A DNA stretch of 64,000 bases from JAMHWF01 sp035911095 (GCA_035911095.1 JAMHWF010000053.1:1-64000), one strand, 5' to 3'. Shown: positions 46,305 through 57,126, counted from the first letter of the stretch. The notes: a model not told the origin generated them from the letters alone. Numbers and translations are program-made.

Positions 46305-47192
46305 ATGAACGCGTCGCCTCCGCACCGAACGCCGCTGGACCAGGGCGAACCTGCCTGGCTGCCACGCCTGCAGGGCTTCGTGCACCACTGGCACTCGCGC
46401 CTCGGGCGCATCGGCCTGCTGTCGGCGATGACTTTCGGCATCTGCGTGTTCAGTGCCCTGACCACGTTCACGATCGTCACGACCTTCCAGGGCCTCGACG
46501 CCTACCTGACACCGGTCAACCTGATCATCCCGGTGCTGACGCCGATGCTGATCACGCCGCCGGTGGCCGGGCCGATCCTGACCGTGCTCGACTACAACCG
46601 GCGCCTCGGCGAGCGCTACCGCTACCTGGCCGAGCACGACGTGCTGACCGGCGTGCTGAACCGCCATGGCCTGTTCCTGGGCGGGCCGCCGCCCCAGGCC
46701 GGCCAGCTGGTGGTGGTGGCCGACCTGAACGAGTTCAAACAGGTCAACGACACCCACGGCCACGCGGCAGGCGACGAGATGCTGAAGGCCGTCGCGCACG
46801 CGCTGCGCCAGCGCTTCGGCGAGTGCGCGCGCATCGGCCGCACCGGCGGCGACGAGTTCGTCGTCATCACCGACGGCGACACGCCGCAGGCGCCCGACCA
46901 ACTGGCCGCCCCGATGCCCGGCGGCGGCCTCGTCGGCCGCGTCAGCCTTGGCTACGCCCGGCTGCGCTCCGGCGACATGGCCGACCTGGAGGCGGCGATC
47001 GCGCGCGCCGACGAGGCGATGTACCGCGCCAAGCGCAACGAGGCGACCGCCCGCGGCCGCCCCGAGCCGCGCCACCGGCCGCCGATGGTCCGTGCCGAGG
47101 ACCGCGGCCCGTCGCCGTCGGCGGAGTTCCGCGCTGGCGCACCGCCCTTTCCCCCGGACGACGAACCGGCGCGGCCGGAAGCGGCCGGCTGA
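46305..47192 (+). CDS. GGDEF-domain diguanylate cyclase with two membrane helices
   Basis: 295-residue protein: cytoplasmic N-terminus, two hydrophobic helices (about 37-61 and 68-95), then a GGDEF domain (105-245) with intact active-site GGDEF (181-185, RTGGDEFVV) and substrate-binding VVADLNEFKQVNDTHGHAAGDEML. No RxxD inhibitory site precedes the motif, so product inhibition is not expected. It makes the second messenger c-di-GMP. A Pro/Arg-rich tail (245-295) has no known fold. No linked sensor or effector gene is seen; its input is probably sensed by the short membrane part. Confidence 0.88.
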   Translation: MNASPPHRTPLDQGEPAWLPRLQGFVHHWHSRLGRIGLLSAMTFGICVFSALTTFTIVTTFQGLDAYLTPVNLIIPVLTPMLITPPVAGPILTVLDYNRRLGERYRYLAEHDVLTGVLNRHGLFLGGPPPQAGQLVVVADLNEFKQVNDTHGHAAGDEMLKAVAHALRQRFGECARIGRTGGDEFVVITDGDTPQAPDQLAAPMPGGGLVGRVSLGYARLRSGDMADLEAAIARADEAMYRAKRNEATARGRPEPRHRPPMVRAEDRGPSPSAEFRAGAPPFPPDDEPARPEAAG

Positions 47193-47283
47193 CGATCGAG
47201 ACCTTCGCCGGACAAACCCGGCGGGGTGCGCGGCGCGGCGTCCCGGCACAGCGTGGCGGGACCCGGCGCGGCCCCGAGCGGCA

Positions 47284-47925
47284 TCAGCGGACCCAGCCGC
47301 GCCGGATGGCCAGGCGCGCCAGCTCGAAGTCGGTGGCGACGCCGAGCTTGGACTTGACCTGGTAGTGCAGGTTGTGCACGGTCTTGACGCTCAGGTGCAG
47401 GGCCTGGGCGATGTCCTGCGGCCGCTGCCCGGCGACCAGGGCGCGCAGCACGTCGAACTCGCGCGGGGACAGCGGGGCTTCGTCCTCGCCTTGCAGCAGG
47501 TGGTCCGCCACGGCGCCCGCGACGTCCTGGCTGACGATGCGCCGGCCCTGGGCCACCGTCCGCACCGCGGCGACCAGCGTGTCGGGCGGGCTGCTCTTGG
47601 TGACGAACCCGAGCGCCCCGGCCTTCAGTGCCTGCGTGGCCCAGACCGGGTCCCGATGCATGCTGAAGGCCAGGAGGCGCGCGTGGGCGTCACGCTGGAC
47701 GATGCGGGCGATCAGCTCCAGCCCGCCCATGCCGGCGCCGTCCGCCGGCGCGTCCAGCGCCAGGTCGACGACCCCGACGTCGATGCCGCCCTCGCGCCAG
47801 CGCCGCAGGGCCGAGGCGCCGTCCTCGGCTTCGGCCACCACCTGCACCTGCTGGTCGAGCTCGAGCAGGCGCCGGTAGCCGGCGCGCACGACGGCATGGT
47901 CGTCGACCAGCATCACCTGGATCAT
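47284..47925 (-). CDS. NarL/FixJ-family response regulator
   Basis: 213-residue regulator: receiver domain (1-120) with the acidic pair DD at residues 8-9, phospho-acceptor Asp54 in VGVVDLALD, and Lys in GFVTKSS; then a LuxR-type HTH (about 145-208; LSPREFDVLRALVAGQRPQDIAQALHLSVKTVHNLHYQVKSKLGV). The ATG overlaps the upstream kinase stop (ATGA), so it is the kinase's partner. The long open frame beyond the ATG reads into the kinase gene and is not part of it. Targets unknown; the divergent DUF3047 gene is the nearest candidate. Confidence 0.92.
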   Translation of the reverse strand: MIQVMLVDDHAVVRAGYRRLLELDQQVQVVAEAEDGASALRRWREGGIDVGVVDLALDAPADGAGMGGLELIARIVQRDAHARLLAFSMHRDPVWATQALKAGALGFVTKSSPPDTLVAAVRTVAQGRRIVSQDVAGAVADHLLQGEDEAPLSPREFDVLRALVAGQRPQDIAQALHLSVKTVHNLHYQVKSKLGVATDFELARLAIRRGWVR

Positions 47926-49361
47926 GCCGGCCCCTCGCCTCCCGCCGCCAGCGGCCAGTGCGCCAGCACACGCCAGCCCCGGTCGTCGCCGGGCCTGTCC
48001 TCCCACCACTGTGCATCGCCGCCGAGCGCCCGGGCGCGTTCGCGGATCCCGGCCAGGCCCTGCGGCTGGCGCGACGGAGCGCCGCTCGTGTCGCCGCTCG
48101 CCTCCGCCGAGGGCCGCACCGCGCGCGGTACGGCGCCGGCCGGCGAGGCGGCCTGTTCGATGCGGACCTCCACGCGGGCCGCGCTGCGGCACACCTGGAT
48201 GTCGACCTGGGACGCCTGGCCGTGGCGCCATGCGTTGGTGAGCCCCTCCTGGACGATCCGGTAGACGTGCATGTCGCCGTCATGCGGCAGCGCGACCCAC
48301 GCCGCTGGGTCGGCCGGGTCCCACGCCAGCCGCGCCACCAATGCAGGCCCCTGCGGCCTGGGACGCGGCTGATCGACCAGCGATTGCAGCGCCAGGCGCA
48401 GGCCGAAGCGGTCGAGCGAGGCCGGCCGCAGGTCGGCCAGCACCCGCTGCAGTTCGTCGAGCATGCGGGCGCTCAGCTCGCCGATGGCCCGGGTGCTGGC
48501 CTGCGCCGCGGGCTCCCGCTCGCCGAGCAGTTGCCTGAGCACCGTCGCCTCGGCCCCGAGCGCCGCCAGCGACTGGCCGAGCTCGTCGTGCAGTTCCCGC
48601 GCCAGGCGCCGGCGCTCGGCCTCGCGCGTGTGCAGCAAGGCCGCGGCCAGGCGGCGCTGGCCGGTCGTCAGGCTGTCCACGCTCTCGAGCGCCTGGTTCA
48701 GACCCATCGCGATACGGTCGAACTCGGCAAAGCCCTGTCGCGGCAGCCGGACCGCCGTGTCGCCGTCGGCCACGCGGTGCAGCGCGTCGAGGACCTGTGC
48801 CGCGGGCTGCAGCGCACGCCGCGCCGTGAGCCAGACGGACACCACCATGACGGCCGAGACGAGCAGCAGCAGCGCGTAGGCCGTCCAGCCCCGCATCAGG
48901 ACGGCGACCTCGGCCTGCCAGTGCGGGCTGACCTCGAGCGTGCCGACGGTGATGCCGCCCGGGAGGGTCAGCGTCCGGGTGGCGGTGGCTGCCGTGCCCA
49001 GCCCCTGCGCCAGGCCCGCCGGCCAGCTCGCGGCATCGCCATGGGGCAGGCAGGCCGCGCTCAGCGGGCGTTGGTGGATGTCGTGGACGGCGACGCAAAA
49101 GGGCAGCCGCTGCGCCAGCGGCGCCAGGTCCTGGAGACGGACTTCGATCGAGCTTCGGTCGAAGGAGCCGACGCGCCGCCCCAGGTCGTCGGCAAGGTAT
49201 CGGGCGACCAGGTCGGCCGTGGCGGGCAGGAGCTCGCCCTGCCGCTGCTGCCAATGCCGCAGGTCCAGCCCCGCCGCCAGCAGGAGCGACAGGCCGGTCA
49301 GCCAGGCCATGCGGCGCACGAGGAGGTCGGGCAGGCGGAACGATGCGGGGGCGGCGGTCAT
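47922..49361 (-). CDS. NarL-type sensor histidine kinase
   Basis: 479-residue membrane kinase: helix 1 at about 17-34, a periplasmic sensor of about 125 residues, helix 2 at about 160-180, HAMP linker (180-232), HisKA_3 domain with phospho-acceptor His258 (RRRLARELHDELGQSLAAL), and an HATPase domain (YRIVQEGLTNAWRHGQAS, later GLAGIRERARALGG). Within the ATPase domain an insert of about 30 residues rich in Ala, Arg, Pro and Ser (about 405-435) splits the fold. The response regulator gene overlaps its 3' end. ATG at 49361 sits just before the first helix. The signal is unknown. Confidence 0.9.
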   Translation of the reverse strand: MTAAPASFRLPDLLVRRMAWLTGLSLLLAAGLDLRHWQQRQGELLPATADLVARYLADDLGRRVGSFDRSSIEVRLQDLAPLAQRLPFCVAVHDIHQRPLSAACLPHGDAASWPAGLAQGLGTAATATRTLTLPGGITVGTLEVSPHWQAEVAVLMRGWTAYALLLLVSAVMVVSVWLTARRALQPAAQVLDALHRVADGDTAVRLPRQGFAEFDRIAMGLNQALESVDSLTTGQRRLAAALLHTREAERRRLARELHDELGQSLAALGAEATVLRQLLGEREPAAQASTRAIGELSARMLDELQRVLADLRPASLDRFGLRLALQSLVDQPRPRPQGPALVARLAWDPADPAAWVALPHDGDMHVYRIVQEGLTNAWRHGQASQVDIQVCRSAARVEVRIEQAASPAGAVPRAVRPSAEASGDTSGAPSRQPQGLAGIRERARALGGDAQWWEDRPGDDRGWRVLAHWPLAAGGEGPA

Positions 49362-49564
49362 GGGGGTCGGCAGCAGGGCACCGCACTCTAGGCCAGGCCG
49401 ACGACCGCTGGCGGACGACGGGCAGGCTGCGGTCACGACGACGGGCAGCTTGCCCGACCGCTTCGCCGACCCGGCCACCCACACTGCTCGCGACCTTGTC
49501 CACCGCAACCGATCGGGAAGTCAACTTGAGCGCGAGAACACGACACCACAGACCCCAACGAGCC

Positions 49565-50755
49565 ATGGCGCGCGCGCTGCTCGTCGCCTCCTTTGCGCTC
49601 ATCGCGTCGCAGGTCGGTGCGGCCGGCGTCGAGCCGGGCCTGCCGCTCGTGCCGCACGAGCGCTTCGAGACGGCGGTGCGCGAGGCGGTGGCGCCGTCGG
49701 CCGCGGCCTCCCTGGCAGGCCTGAAGGTCCTGCACCTGAGCGCCGATGTCGGCCCCTGGCTCGACACCGGGCTGCCGCTGGTCGCGGGTCAGCCGGTCAC
49801 GATGTTGATGAGCGGCCAGGTGCACTGGTCTCGCGCCGCCAAGCTCGGCCTGTCGCCGCAGTTCGCGGTCTGGGGGCGCATCGGCGAGCAGGGCACGATC
49901 TTCAACGGCAGCCGCGGCACGCACGGCTTCGTCGCCGACCGCACGGGCAGCTTGCAGCTGAAGTTGTTCCCCGGGCTGGGATGGACCAGCCTGCAGGGCA
50001 GCTACGAGGGGGAGCCGCCCGCGGTGAACCCCGATGGCGGCGGCGGCGTCAGCGTGGCGCTGCTGGCCTGGAAACCCGGTACCGACCCGGCCGCCGCGTT
50101 GCGTGGCATGGAAGGCCAGGCCCTGCTGGCGCCCTTCGTGCGGGCCGAGAGCCGCCGCCTGGCCGAGGGTCCGGCACCCGTACCCCCCGGCTGGCAGCTG
50201 ATGTGGGAACTGGGCCGGTCAGAGATCTTCACCCACGCGTCGAAGCACGCGGGCGCGTCGCCCGGCCCGGTGATCCAGGCCCACACGCACGACGACGTCG
50301 GCATCCTGCAGAAGGACGCACCGTTCGACCTGAAGCCCGGCACGCGCCTGAACTGGCGGTGGCAGGTCGACGCCCTGCCCTCGACCGCGCCGGAGAACAC
50401 CGTGCCGACCCACGACTACCTGAGCATCGCGGTGGAGTTCGACAACGGGCGCGACATCACCTTCATGTGGAGCCACAGCCTGCCCGAGGGCGAGATCTTC
50501 GCCTGTCCGCTGCCGGCCTGGCAGGCGCGCGAAACGCACTGGGTGCTGCGCAGCGGCAAGGAAGGACTGGGGCGGTGGCACGACGAAAGCGTCGACCTGC
50601 ACGCGGCCTACCAGCGTGCCATCGGCGGCGAGATGCCGAAGCGCATCACCCGCGTCTGGCTGATCGCCAACAGCATGTTCCAGAAGCGCGAGGGCATGGC
50701 GCAGTTCACCGGCATCGAGCTGACCGACGGTCAGCAGCGACTCGCGCTGCCCTGA
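49565..50755 (+). CDS. DUF3047 domain exported protein
   Basis: 396-residue protein. The ATG at 49565 gives a signal peptide (ARALLVASFALIASQVGAAG) and is preferred over upstream starts in the promoter region. The N-terminal half (30-215) has a galactose-binding-like beta pattern (VTMLMSGQVHWSRAAKLGLSPQFAVWGRIGEQGTIFNGSRGTHGFVADRTGSLQL). The C-terminal half (about 215-396) is DUF3047, with LNWRWQVDALPSTAP, YLSIAVEFDNGRDITFMWSH, WVLRSGKE and the W-L-I-A-N-S-M-F segment. Role unknown. It is divergent from the two-component pair across a 203-base gap. Confidence 0.75.
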   Translation: MARALLVASFALIASQVGAAGVEPGLPLVPHERFETAVREAVAPSAAASLAGLKVLHLSADVGPWLDTGLPLVAGQPVTMLMSGQVHWSRAAKLGLSPQFAVWGRIGEQGTIFNGSRGTHGFVADRTGSLQLKLFPGLGWTSLQGSYEGEPPAVNPDGGGGVSVALLAWKPGTDPAAALRGMEGQALLAPFVRAESRRLAEGPAPVPPGWQLMWELGRSEIFTHASKHAGASPGPVIQAHTHDDVGILQKDAPFDLKPGTRLNWRWQVDALPSTAPENTVPTHDYLSIAVEFDNGRDITFMWSHSLPEGEIFACPLPAWQARETHWVLRSGKEGLGRWHDESVDLHAAYQRAIGGEMPKRITRVWLIANSMFQKREGMAQFTGIELTDGQQRLALP

Positions 50756-50788
50756 CCGCGTCGCGTCCGGGCCGCCTGCCCGGCGGCC

Positions 50789-52168
<1,380 letters not shown>

Positions 52169-52554
52169 GGCATTGGCGGGAAGGCCCGCAGAACCTGCGT
52201 CGACTGATTCTCACCGTAGTGCCCCCCTAGTTGACTGATCAGCCGTCGCCGCCCCGATTGGCACCACCTGAAAAATGCAATAGATTGAAACGAATTGAAA
52301 CCGCTTCGTTCGAAAGCAGCGAGGTCTGAGATGCGGTTGATTGCGGCGTTCGCGCCCCGTCTCGTTCGGCGTTCGCCCGGTGCAGGTCCCTCCTGCGGCG
52401 GCCGGACCCGAAGCGCGCACCGCTGGGAATTACCGCTTCCCACCAGGCATGACGCCCTGCAAGACATCTCCGTGCCGGGAGGCGTGCGGTTGTTCCTCCG
52501 CAGATCCGCGATGCGTTGCGAGAGTTGACCGGAGCACTCGAATTCCGACCGACC
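52169..52554. promoter_or_regulatory. Divergent promoter region of the glucan locus
   Basis: 386 bases without a gene between the GH1 gene (leftward) and the GH144 operon (rightward). An AT-richer block at 52265-52312 contains repeated TTGAAA (52284-52289 and 52295-52300) and a LacI-like half-palindrome. No other structure was seen in the GC-rich remainder. Confidence 0.5.
52295..52308. promoter_or_regulatory. Possible LacI/GalR-family operator
   Basis: TTGAAACCGCTTCG: the core GAAACCGCTTC is close to the odd-spaced palindrome GAAxCCGxTTC of LacI/GalR-family operators. It lies about 127 bases from the GH1 start and 247 bases from the GH144 start. No LacI-type regulator is encoded in the window. 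By-eye match only. Confidence 0.3.
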
Positions 52555-54036
52555 ATGTCATCGACCACCGCCGAACGTCCCGGATTGAGCCGCCGACAAC
52601 TCATGCTCGGCGCCGGCGCCCTCTCGCTGGCACCGCTGTATGCGGCCTTCGAGTCCGCCCGCCGGGCGCCCGCCGCGATACCCGTGCCCGTCCCGGCCGT
52701 CACCGCGCTGGCACCGCCGCGCGTCACGCCGCCCACGCTGCTGGCAGATCTGTTCCAGCGCAGCTTCCGCTTCTTCTGGGAGACCACCGACCCCCGGACC
52801 GGCCTCGCTCCCGACCGCTGGCCGTCGCCGTCGTTCGCCAGCATCGCGGCCGTGGGCTTCGCGTTGACCGCCTACCCGATCGGCGTCGACCGCGGCTGGA
52901 TCACCCGCGAGCAGGCCCGGGAGCGGGTGCTGACGACACTGCGCACCCTCCACCAGGCACCACAGGGCCCGGAAGCGACGGGTGTGGCCGGCTACAAGGG
53001 CTTCTTCTATCACTTCCTCGACATGGCGACCTGCACCCGGATCGGCCAGTGCGAGCTCTCGACGATCGACACCGCGCTGCTGCTGGCGGGTGCGCTGCAC
53101 GTCCAGTCGTTCTTCGACGGCTCTGATGCCGAAGAGTCGCAGATCCGTTCCATCGTCGACGACCTGTACGCGCGCGTCGACTGGCCCTGGGCGCAAGCGC
53201 AGTCAGGGTACGTCGCGCGCGGCTGGAAGCCCGAGGAAGGCTATATCGGCCACGAGTGGGAAGGCTACTCCGAGGCCAAGCTGCTGTACCTGCTGGCACT
53301 GGGCTCGCCGAGCATGCCGCTCGCATCCGACACCTGGAAGGCGTACACCGACAGCTACGGCTCAGGCTGGGGTACCGAGTTCGGCCAGACCTACCTGCGC
53401 TTCGCGCCGCTGTTCGGCCACCAGTTCACCCATGCCTGGGTCGACCTGCGCGGCGTCGCCGATCCCTACATGCGAGAACGCGGCATCGACTACTTCGAGA
53501 ACTCGCGCCGCGCGACGCTAGCACAACGCGAGTACGCGATCGCCAATCCGCGAGGCTGGGCCGGTTACGGGCCCGACGTCTGGGGCATCACGCCCTGCGA
53601 CGGCCCTGTCGACGCCGTGCTCGAGTACGGCGGCCTGCAGCGCAACTTCATCAGCTATGCCGGTCGCGGCATGGACGAATGGGACGATGGCACGATAGCG
53701 CCCTATGGTGCCGGCTCGTCGATCGTCTTTGCGCCCGAGCAAGCCTCGCAGGCCCTGGTGGCGATGCGCGAGCGCTACGGCGAGAAGATCTACGGGCGCT
53801 ACGGCTTCTTCGCCTTCAACCCCAGCTTCAACTTCACCGATGTGCCGCTGCGCCACGGCCGCGTCGTCCCCGGGACGGGCTGGGTCAACGACGACTACCT
53901 CGGGATCGAGGTCGGGCCGCTGCTCGCGATGCTGGCCAACCACCAGGACGAAGCGGTCTGGCGCGCGATGCGCCGCAACGCGCATCTCGAGCGCGGGCTT
54001 CGGCGCGCGGGCTTCGCCGGCGGCTGGCTCGGCTGA
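52555..54036 (+). CDS. GH144-type endo-beta-1,2-glucanase (glucoamylase-like domain PF10091)
   Basis: 493-residue protein with a twin-arginine signal (SRRQLMLGAGALSLAPLYAAF at about 12-32), so exported folded to the periplasm. The rest is an (alpha/alpha)6-type domain of the 'glucoamylase' family PF10091: FRFFWETTDPRTGLAPDRW, GFFYHFLDM, STIDTALLLAGAL, GHEWEGYSEAKLLYLLALGSP, FGHQFTHAWVDLRG and GWAGYGPDVWGITPCDGP. Characterised members are GH144 endo-beta-1,2-glucanases. Database names such as 'glucoamylase' are misleading. With the ABC importer and GH94 phosphorylase downstream, cleavage of beta-1,2-glucan is the best reading. Confidence 0.8.
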   Translation: MSSTTAERPGLSRRQLMLGAGALSLAPLYAAFESARRAPAAIPVPVPAVTALAPPRVTPPTLLADLFQRSFRFFWETTDPRTGLAPDRWPSPSFASIAAVGFALTAYPIGVDRGWITREQARERVLTTLRTLHQAPQGPEATGVAGYKGFFYHFLDMATCTRIGQCELSTIDTALLLAGALHVQSFFDGSDAEESQIRSIVDDLYARVDWPWAQAQSGYVARGWKPEEGYIGHEWEGYSEAKLLYLLALGSPSMPLASDTWKAYTDSYGSGWGTEFGQTYLRFAPLFGHQFTHAWVDLRGVADPYMRERGIDYFENSRRATLAQREYAIANPRGWAGYGPDVWGITPCDGPVDAVLEYGGLQRNFISYAGRGMDEWDDGTIAPYGAGSSIVFAPEQASQALVAMRERYGEKIYGRYGFFAFNPSFNFTDVPLRHGRVVPGTGWVNDDYLGIEVGPLLAMLANHQDEAVWRAMRRNAHLERGLRRAGFAGGWLG

Positions 54037-54117
54037 CCGCCGAGAGCGCGCGGCCTTCGCCCCGCGGCCGGCGCTCCGCTCGGCATTCCCAGGCCTGCCC
54101 GGCGCGGGGGTTGCCGC

Positions 54118-55413
54118 GTGACGCACAACGGGGCCGTGGCCCTTGCGCGGCGGCGCCTGGTCCTCGGCGGCGCAGCCGCTGGCCTGGGCCTTGCGGGCTG
54201 CCTGCGGCGCGACCCGGACACCCTGCGCTTCTGGGCGATGGGCCGCGAAGCCGAGGTCGCCGGCGAGCTGATCGCCGACTTCGAGCGTGAACACCCGGGC
54301 CTTCGGGTGCGCATCGAGCAGTTGCCCTGGACCGCGGCGCACGAAAAGCTGCTGACCGCCTTTGCGGGCAACGTGCTGCCCGACGTGGCACAACTGGGCA
54401 ACACCTGGCTGCCCGAACTCGTGGCGCTCGGCGCCCTTGAGCCACTCGACGCGCGCGTGGCCGCCGCGCCCGACCTGCCCGCCGACGACCACTTCGGCGG
54501 CATCTGGGACACCAACGTCGTCGACGGCAGGCTCTACGGCCTACCCTGGTACGTCGACACGCGCGTGCTCTTCTACCGGCGCGACCTGCTCTCCGCGGCC
54601 GGCGTGGCGGACGTGCCCACGCGCTGGGACGCCTGGCAGGCGTCGCTGCACGCGCTCAAGCGTCATCTGGGGGCCGATCGCTTCGCCGTCTTCCTCCCGA
54701 TCAACGAATACGCGCCGCAGATCGCGTTCGCGCTGCAGCAACCTGGCGACTCGCTGTTGCGCGAAGGCGGCCGCTACGGCAACTTCCGTGGCGAGGGCTT
54801 CGCGCGCGCCTGGCGCTACTACCTGTCGATGTTCGAGCAGCGGCTGGCGCCGCCGGCGTCCGACAGCGAGATCGTCAACGTCTGGGACGAGTTCGCACGC
54901 GGCCACTTCGGCTTCTACGTCAGCGGCCCCTGGCAGATCGGCGAGTTCCGCCGCCGGCTGCCCGCGGCGCTGCAATCGGCCTGGGCCACCGCCCCGCTGC
55001 CCGGCCCCGAGGGCCCCGGCGTGTCCATCGCCGGCGGCTCGAGCCTCGCGATCTTCCGGCACTCGCGCAACCAGGACGCCGCGTGGGCGCTGCTGCGCTT
55101 CCTGGCGCGGCCCGAGGTGCAGCAGCGCTTCTACGCGCTGAGCGGCAACCTGCCGCCTCGGCGCAGCGCCTGGGCCGGCGAGGCACTGGCGCGCAGCGAG
55201 CCGGCGCGCGCGTTTCGCGAGCAGCTCGAACGCGTGCGACCGGTACCCAAGGTGCCCGAGTGGGAGCGCATCGCCACCGAGATCAAGCTCGTCACCGAGA
55301 GCGTGATGCGCGGCGTGCTCGACCGCGGGCGCGCGCTCGAGACGCTCGACGCGCGCGTCGACCGCATCCTCGAGAAGCGACGCTGGATGCTGTCGCGCGC
55401 CGTCCCGGGATGA
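54118..55413 (+). CDS. Sugar ABC transporter substrate-binding lipoprotein
   Basis: 431-residue family-1 extracellular solute-binding protein. GTG start; the leader combines twin-type arginines and a lipobox (ARRRLVLGG, then GLAGC with Cys at about residue 28). It continues LRFWAMGREAEVAGELIADFEREHPGLRVRIEQLPWTAAHEKLLTAFAGNVLPDVAQLGNTWLPEL, a normal beginning for oligosaccharide-binding proteins. It overlaps the first permease gene by 4 bases. The ligand is inferred to be sophoro-oligosaccharides from the neighbouring enzymes. Confidence 0.92.
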   Translation: MTHNGAVALARRRLVLGGAAAGLGLAGCLRRDPDTLRFWAMGREAEVAGELIADFEREHPGLRVRIEQLPWTAAHEKLLTAFAGNVLPDVAQLGNTWLPELVALGALEPLDARVAAAPDLPADDHFGGIWDTNVVDGRLYGLPWYVDTRVLFYRRDLLSAAGVADVPTRWDAWQASLHALKRHLGADRFAVFLPINEYAPQIAFALQQPGDSLLREGGRYGNFRGEGFARAWRYYLSMFEQRLAPPASDSEIVNVWDEFARGHFGFYVSGPWQIGEFRRRLPAALQSAWATAPLPGPEGPGVSIAGGSSLAIFRHSRNQDAAWALLRFLARPEVQQRFYALSGNLPPRRSAWAGEALARSEPARAFREQLERVRPVPKVPEWERIATEIKLVTESVMRGVLDRGRALETLDARVDRILEKRRWMLSRAVPG

Positions 55414-56300
55414 GCAGCAAGCGCCGCGTGGCCTGGGCCGGCTGGCTGTTCGTCGCGCCGGCGATGATCGCCATCGCGGTGTTCTTCGTCGTGCCGGTGG
55501 CCGCGGCGCTGGCGATGAGCTTCACCGACTTCGACATCTACGCGCTGGCCGACCTCGCGAACCTGCGCTTCGTCGGGCTCGACAACTACGCGAACCTGCT
55601 CGTGACGCCGCTGTTCTGGCAGGCCCTGGCCAACACCGGCTTCTTCGTCATCGTCGGCGTGCCGCTGTCGATCGGCGCGTCGCTCGGCGCGGCGCTGCTG
55701 CTGAACTCGCCGCTGGTGCGGCTGCGCGGCCTGTTCCGCACCGCGCTCTTCGCGCCGGTGGTGACGACGCTGGTGGCGGTGGCCGTGGTCTGGCGCTACC
55801 TACTGCACGCGCGCTACGGCCTGATCAACCATGGCCTGGCGCAACTGGGCATCACGCCGATCGACTGGCTCGGCGACCCGCTGTGGGCGATGCCGTCGAT
55901 CGCGCTGATGTCGGTGTGGAAGAACTTCGGCTACAACATGATCATCCTGCTGGCCGGCCTGCAGGCGATCCCGCGCGACCTGTACGAGGCCGCCGGCATC
56001 GAGGGCGCGACGCGCTGGCAGCAGCTGCGCCACATCACGCTGCCGTCGCTGGCACCGATGCTGCTGATGGTCGCGATCCTGACCACGGCCGGCCACTTCC
56101 AGCTGTTCGCCGAGCCCTACGTCATGACCCAGGGCGGCCCGGCGCAGCGCACCGTGACCGTGCTGTACTTCATGTACGAGGAAGGGTTCAAGTGGTGGAG
56201 TCTCGGTTCGGCATCGGCGGTGGCGTTCCTGCTGTTCGTCATCATGTTCGGCTTCACGCTGCTGCAGCTGCGCGTGGCGCGTCAGGCCAGGGCCCTCTGA
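55410..56300 (+). CDS. Sugar ABC transporter permease (MalF type)
   Basis: 296-residue permease with six membrane helices. The N-terminal helix (WAGWLFVAPAMIAIAVFFVVPVAAALAMSFTDF) is typical of the MalF/UgpA group, and the coupling EAA loop reads DLYEAAGIEGATRWQQLRHITLPSLAPMLLM. The ATG at 55410 overlaps the binding-protein stop. The second permease starts 1 base after its stop. Confidence 0.94.
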   Translation: MSSKRRVAWAGWLFVAPAMIAIAVFFVVPVAAALAMSFTDFDIYALADLANLRFVGLDNYANLLVTPLFWQALANTGFFVIVGVPLSIGASLGAALLLNSPLVRLRGLFRTALFAPVVTTLVAVAVVWRYLLHARYGLINHGLAQLGITPIDWLGDPLWAMPSIALMSVWKNFGYNMIILLAGLQAIPRDLYEAAGIEGATRWQQLRHITLPSLAPMLLMVAILTTAGHFQLFAEPYVMTQGGPAQRTVTVLYFMYEEGFKWWSLGSASAVAFLLFVIMFGFTLLQLRVARQARAL

Positions 56301-56301
56301 C

Positions 56302-57126
56302 GTGAAGCCACGCACCGTCGAAACGCTCGCCGTCAACGGCGCGCTGCTCGTCATCGCCGTGCTGACGCTCGCGCCGCTGGGCTGGATGCTGTCGGCCTCG
56401 TTCATGGCGCCCGGCGAAGCGAGCCGCTTCCCGCCGCCGCTGCTGCCCGGCGCACCCACCCTCGCGAACTACCACGAGCTGTTCGCCAGCGTCGGCATCG
56501 GCCGCCAGTTCCTCAACAGCCTCGCCATGGCCGTCGGCGCGACGCTGCTCTCCCTCGCGTTCAACCTCTCCGCCGGCTATGCGTTCGCCAAGCTGCGCTT
56601 CACCGGTCGCGAGCGGCTGTTTCGCCTGCTGTTGGGCGCGCTCGTGATCCCGGGCCAGGTGGCGATGATGCCGCTCTTCCTGATGCTCGAACGCATGGGC
56701 CTGGTCAACACGCTGCCCGGCGTGCTGGTGCCCTGGCTGGCGAGCGTGTTCGGCATCTTCCTCGTGCGCCAGTACGCGCTGTCGATCCCCGACGAGCTGA
56801 TCGAGGCCGCGCGCATGGACGGCGCCAACGAGTGGCGCATCTTCCGCCTGATCGTGCTGCCGCTGCTGAAGCCGGTGATCGTCACCCTCGCGCTGCTCAG
56901 CTTCCTCGGTGCCTGGAACGACTTCATGTGGCCGCTGATCGTGCTGTCCGACCGTGACCTGCAGACGCTGCCGGTGGCGCTGGCCGGGCTGTCGCGCGAA
57001 CACGTGTCCGACACCGAGCTGATGATGGCCGGGGCGGTCGTCACCGTGCTGCCGGTGCTCGCGCTGTTCCTGGCGCTGCAGCGCTATTACATGCAGGGGC
57101 TGCTCGTCGGGAGCGTCAAGGGATGA
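56302..57126 (+). CDS. Sugar ABC transporter permease (MalG type)
   Basis: 274-residue second permease, GTG start, with six helices and the EAA loop DELIEAARMDGANEWRIFRLIVLPLLKPVIV. It has the MalG/UgpE-type beginning (LTLAPLGWMLSASFMAPGEASRFPPPLLPGAPTLANYHELF). Its stop overlaps the ATG of the 1062-residue enzyme by 4 bases, so transporter and enzyme are made together. Confidence 0.94.
   Translation: MKPRTVETLAVNGALLVIAVLTLAPLGWMLSASFMAPGEASRFPPPLLPGAPTLANYHELFASVGIGRQFLNSLAMAVGATLLSLAFNLSAGYAFAKLRFTGRERLFRLLLGALVIPGQVAMMPLFLMLERMGLVNTLPGVLVPWLASVFGIFLVRQYALSIPDELIEAARMDGANEWRIFRLIVLPLLKPVIVTLALLSFLGAWNDFMWPLIVLSDRDLQTLPVALAGLSREHVSDTELMMAGAVVTVLPVLALFLALQRYYMQGLLVGSVKG

Noticed and set aside
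52555..54036. Calling the PF10091 protein a starch-degrading glucoamylase
   Set aside because: It shares no GH15 motifs. PF10091 proteins that have been characterised are GH144 beta-1,2-glucanases, and the neighbours fit that substrate.
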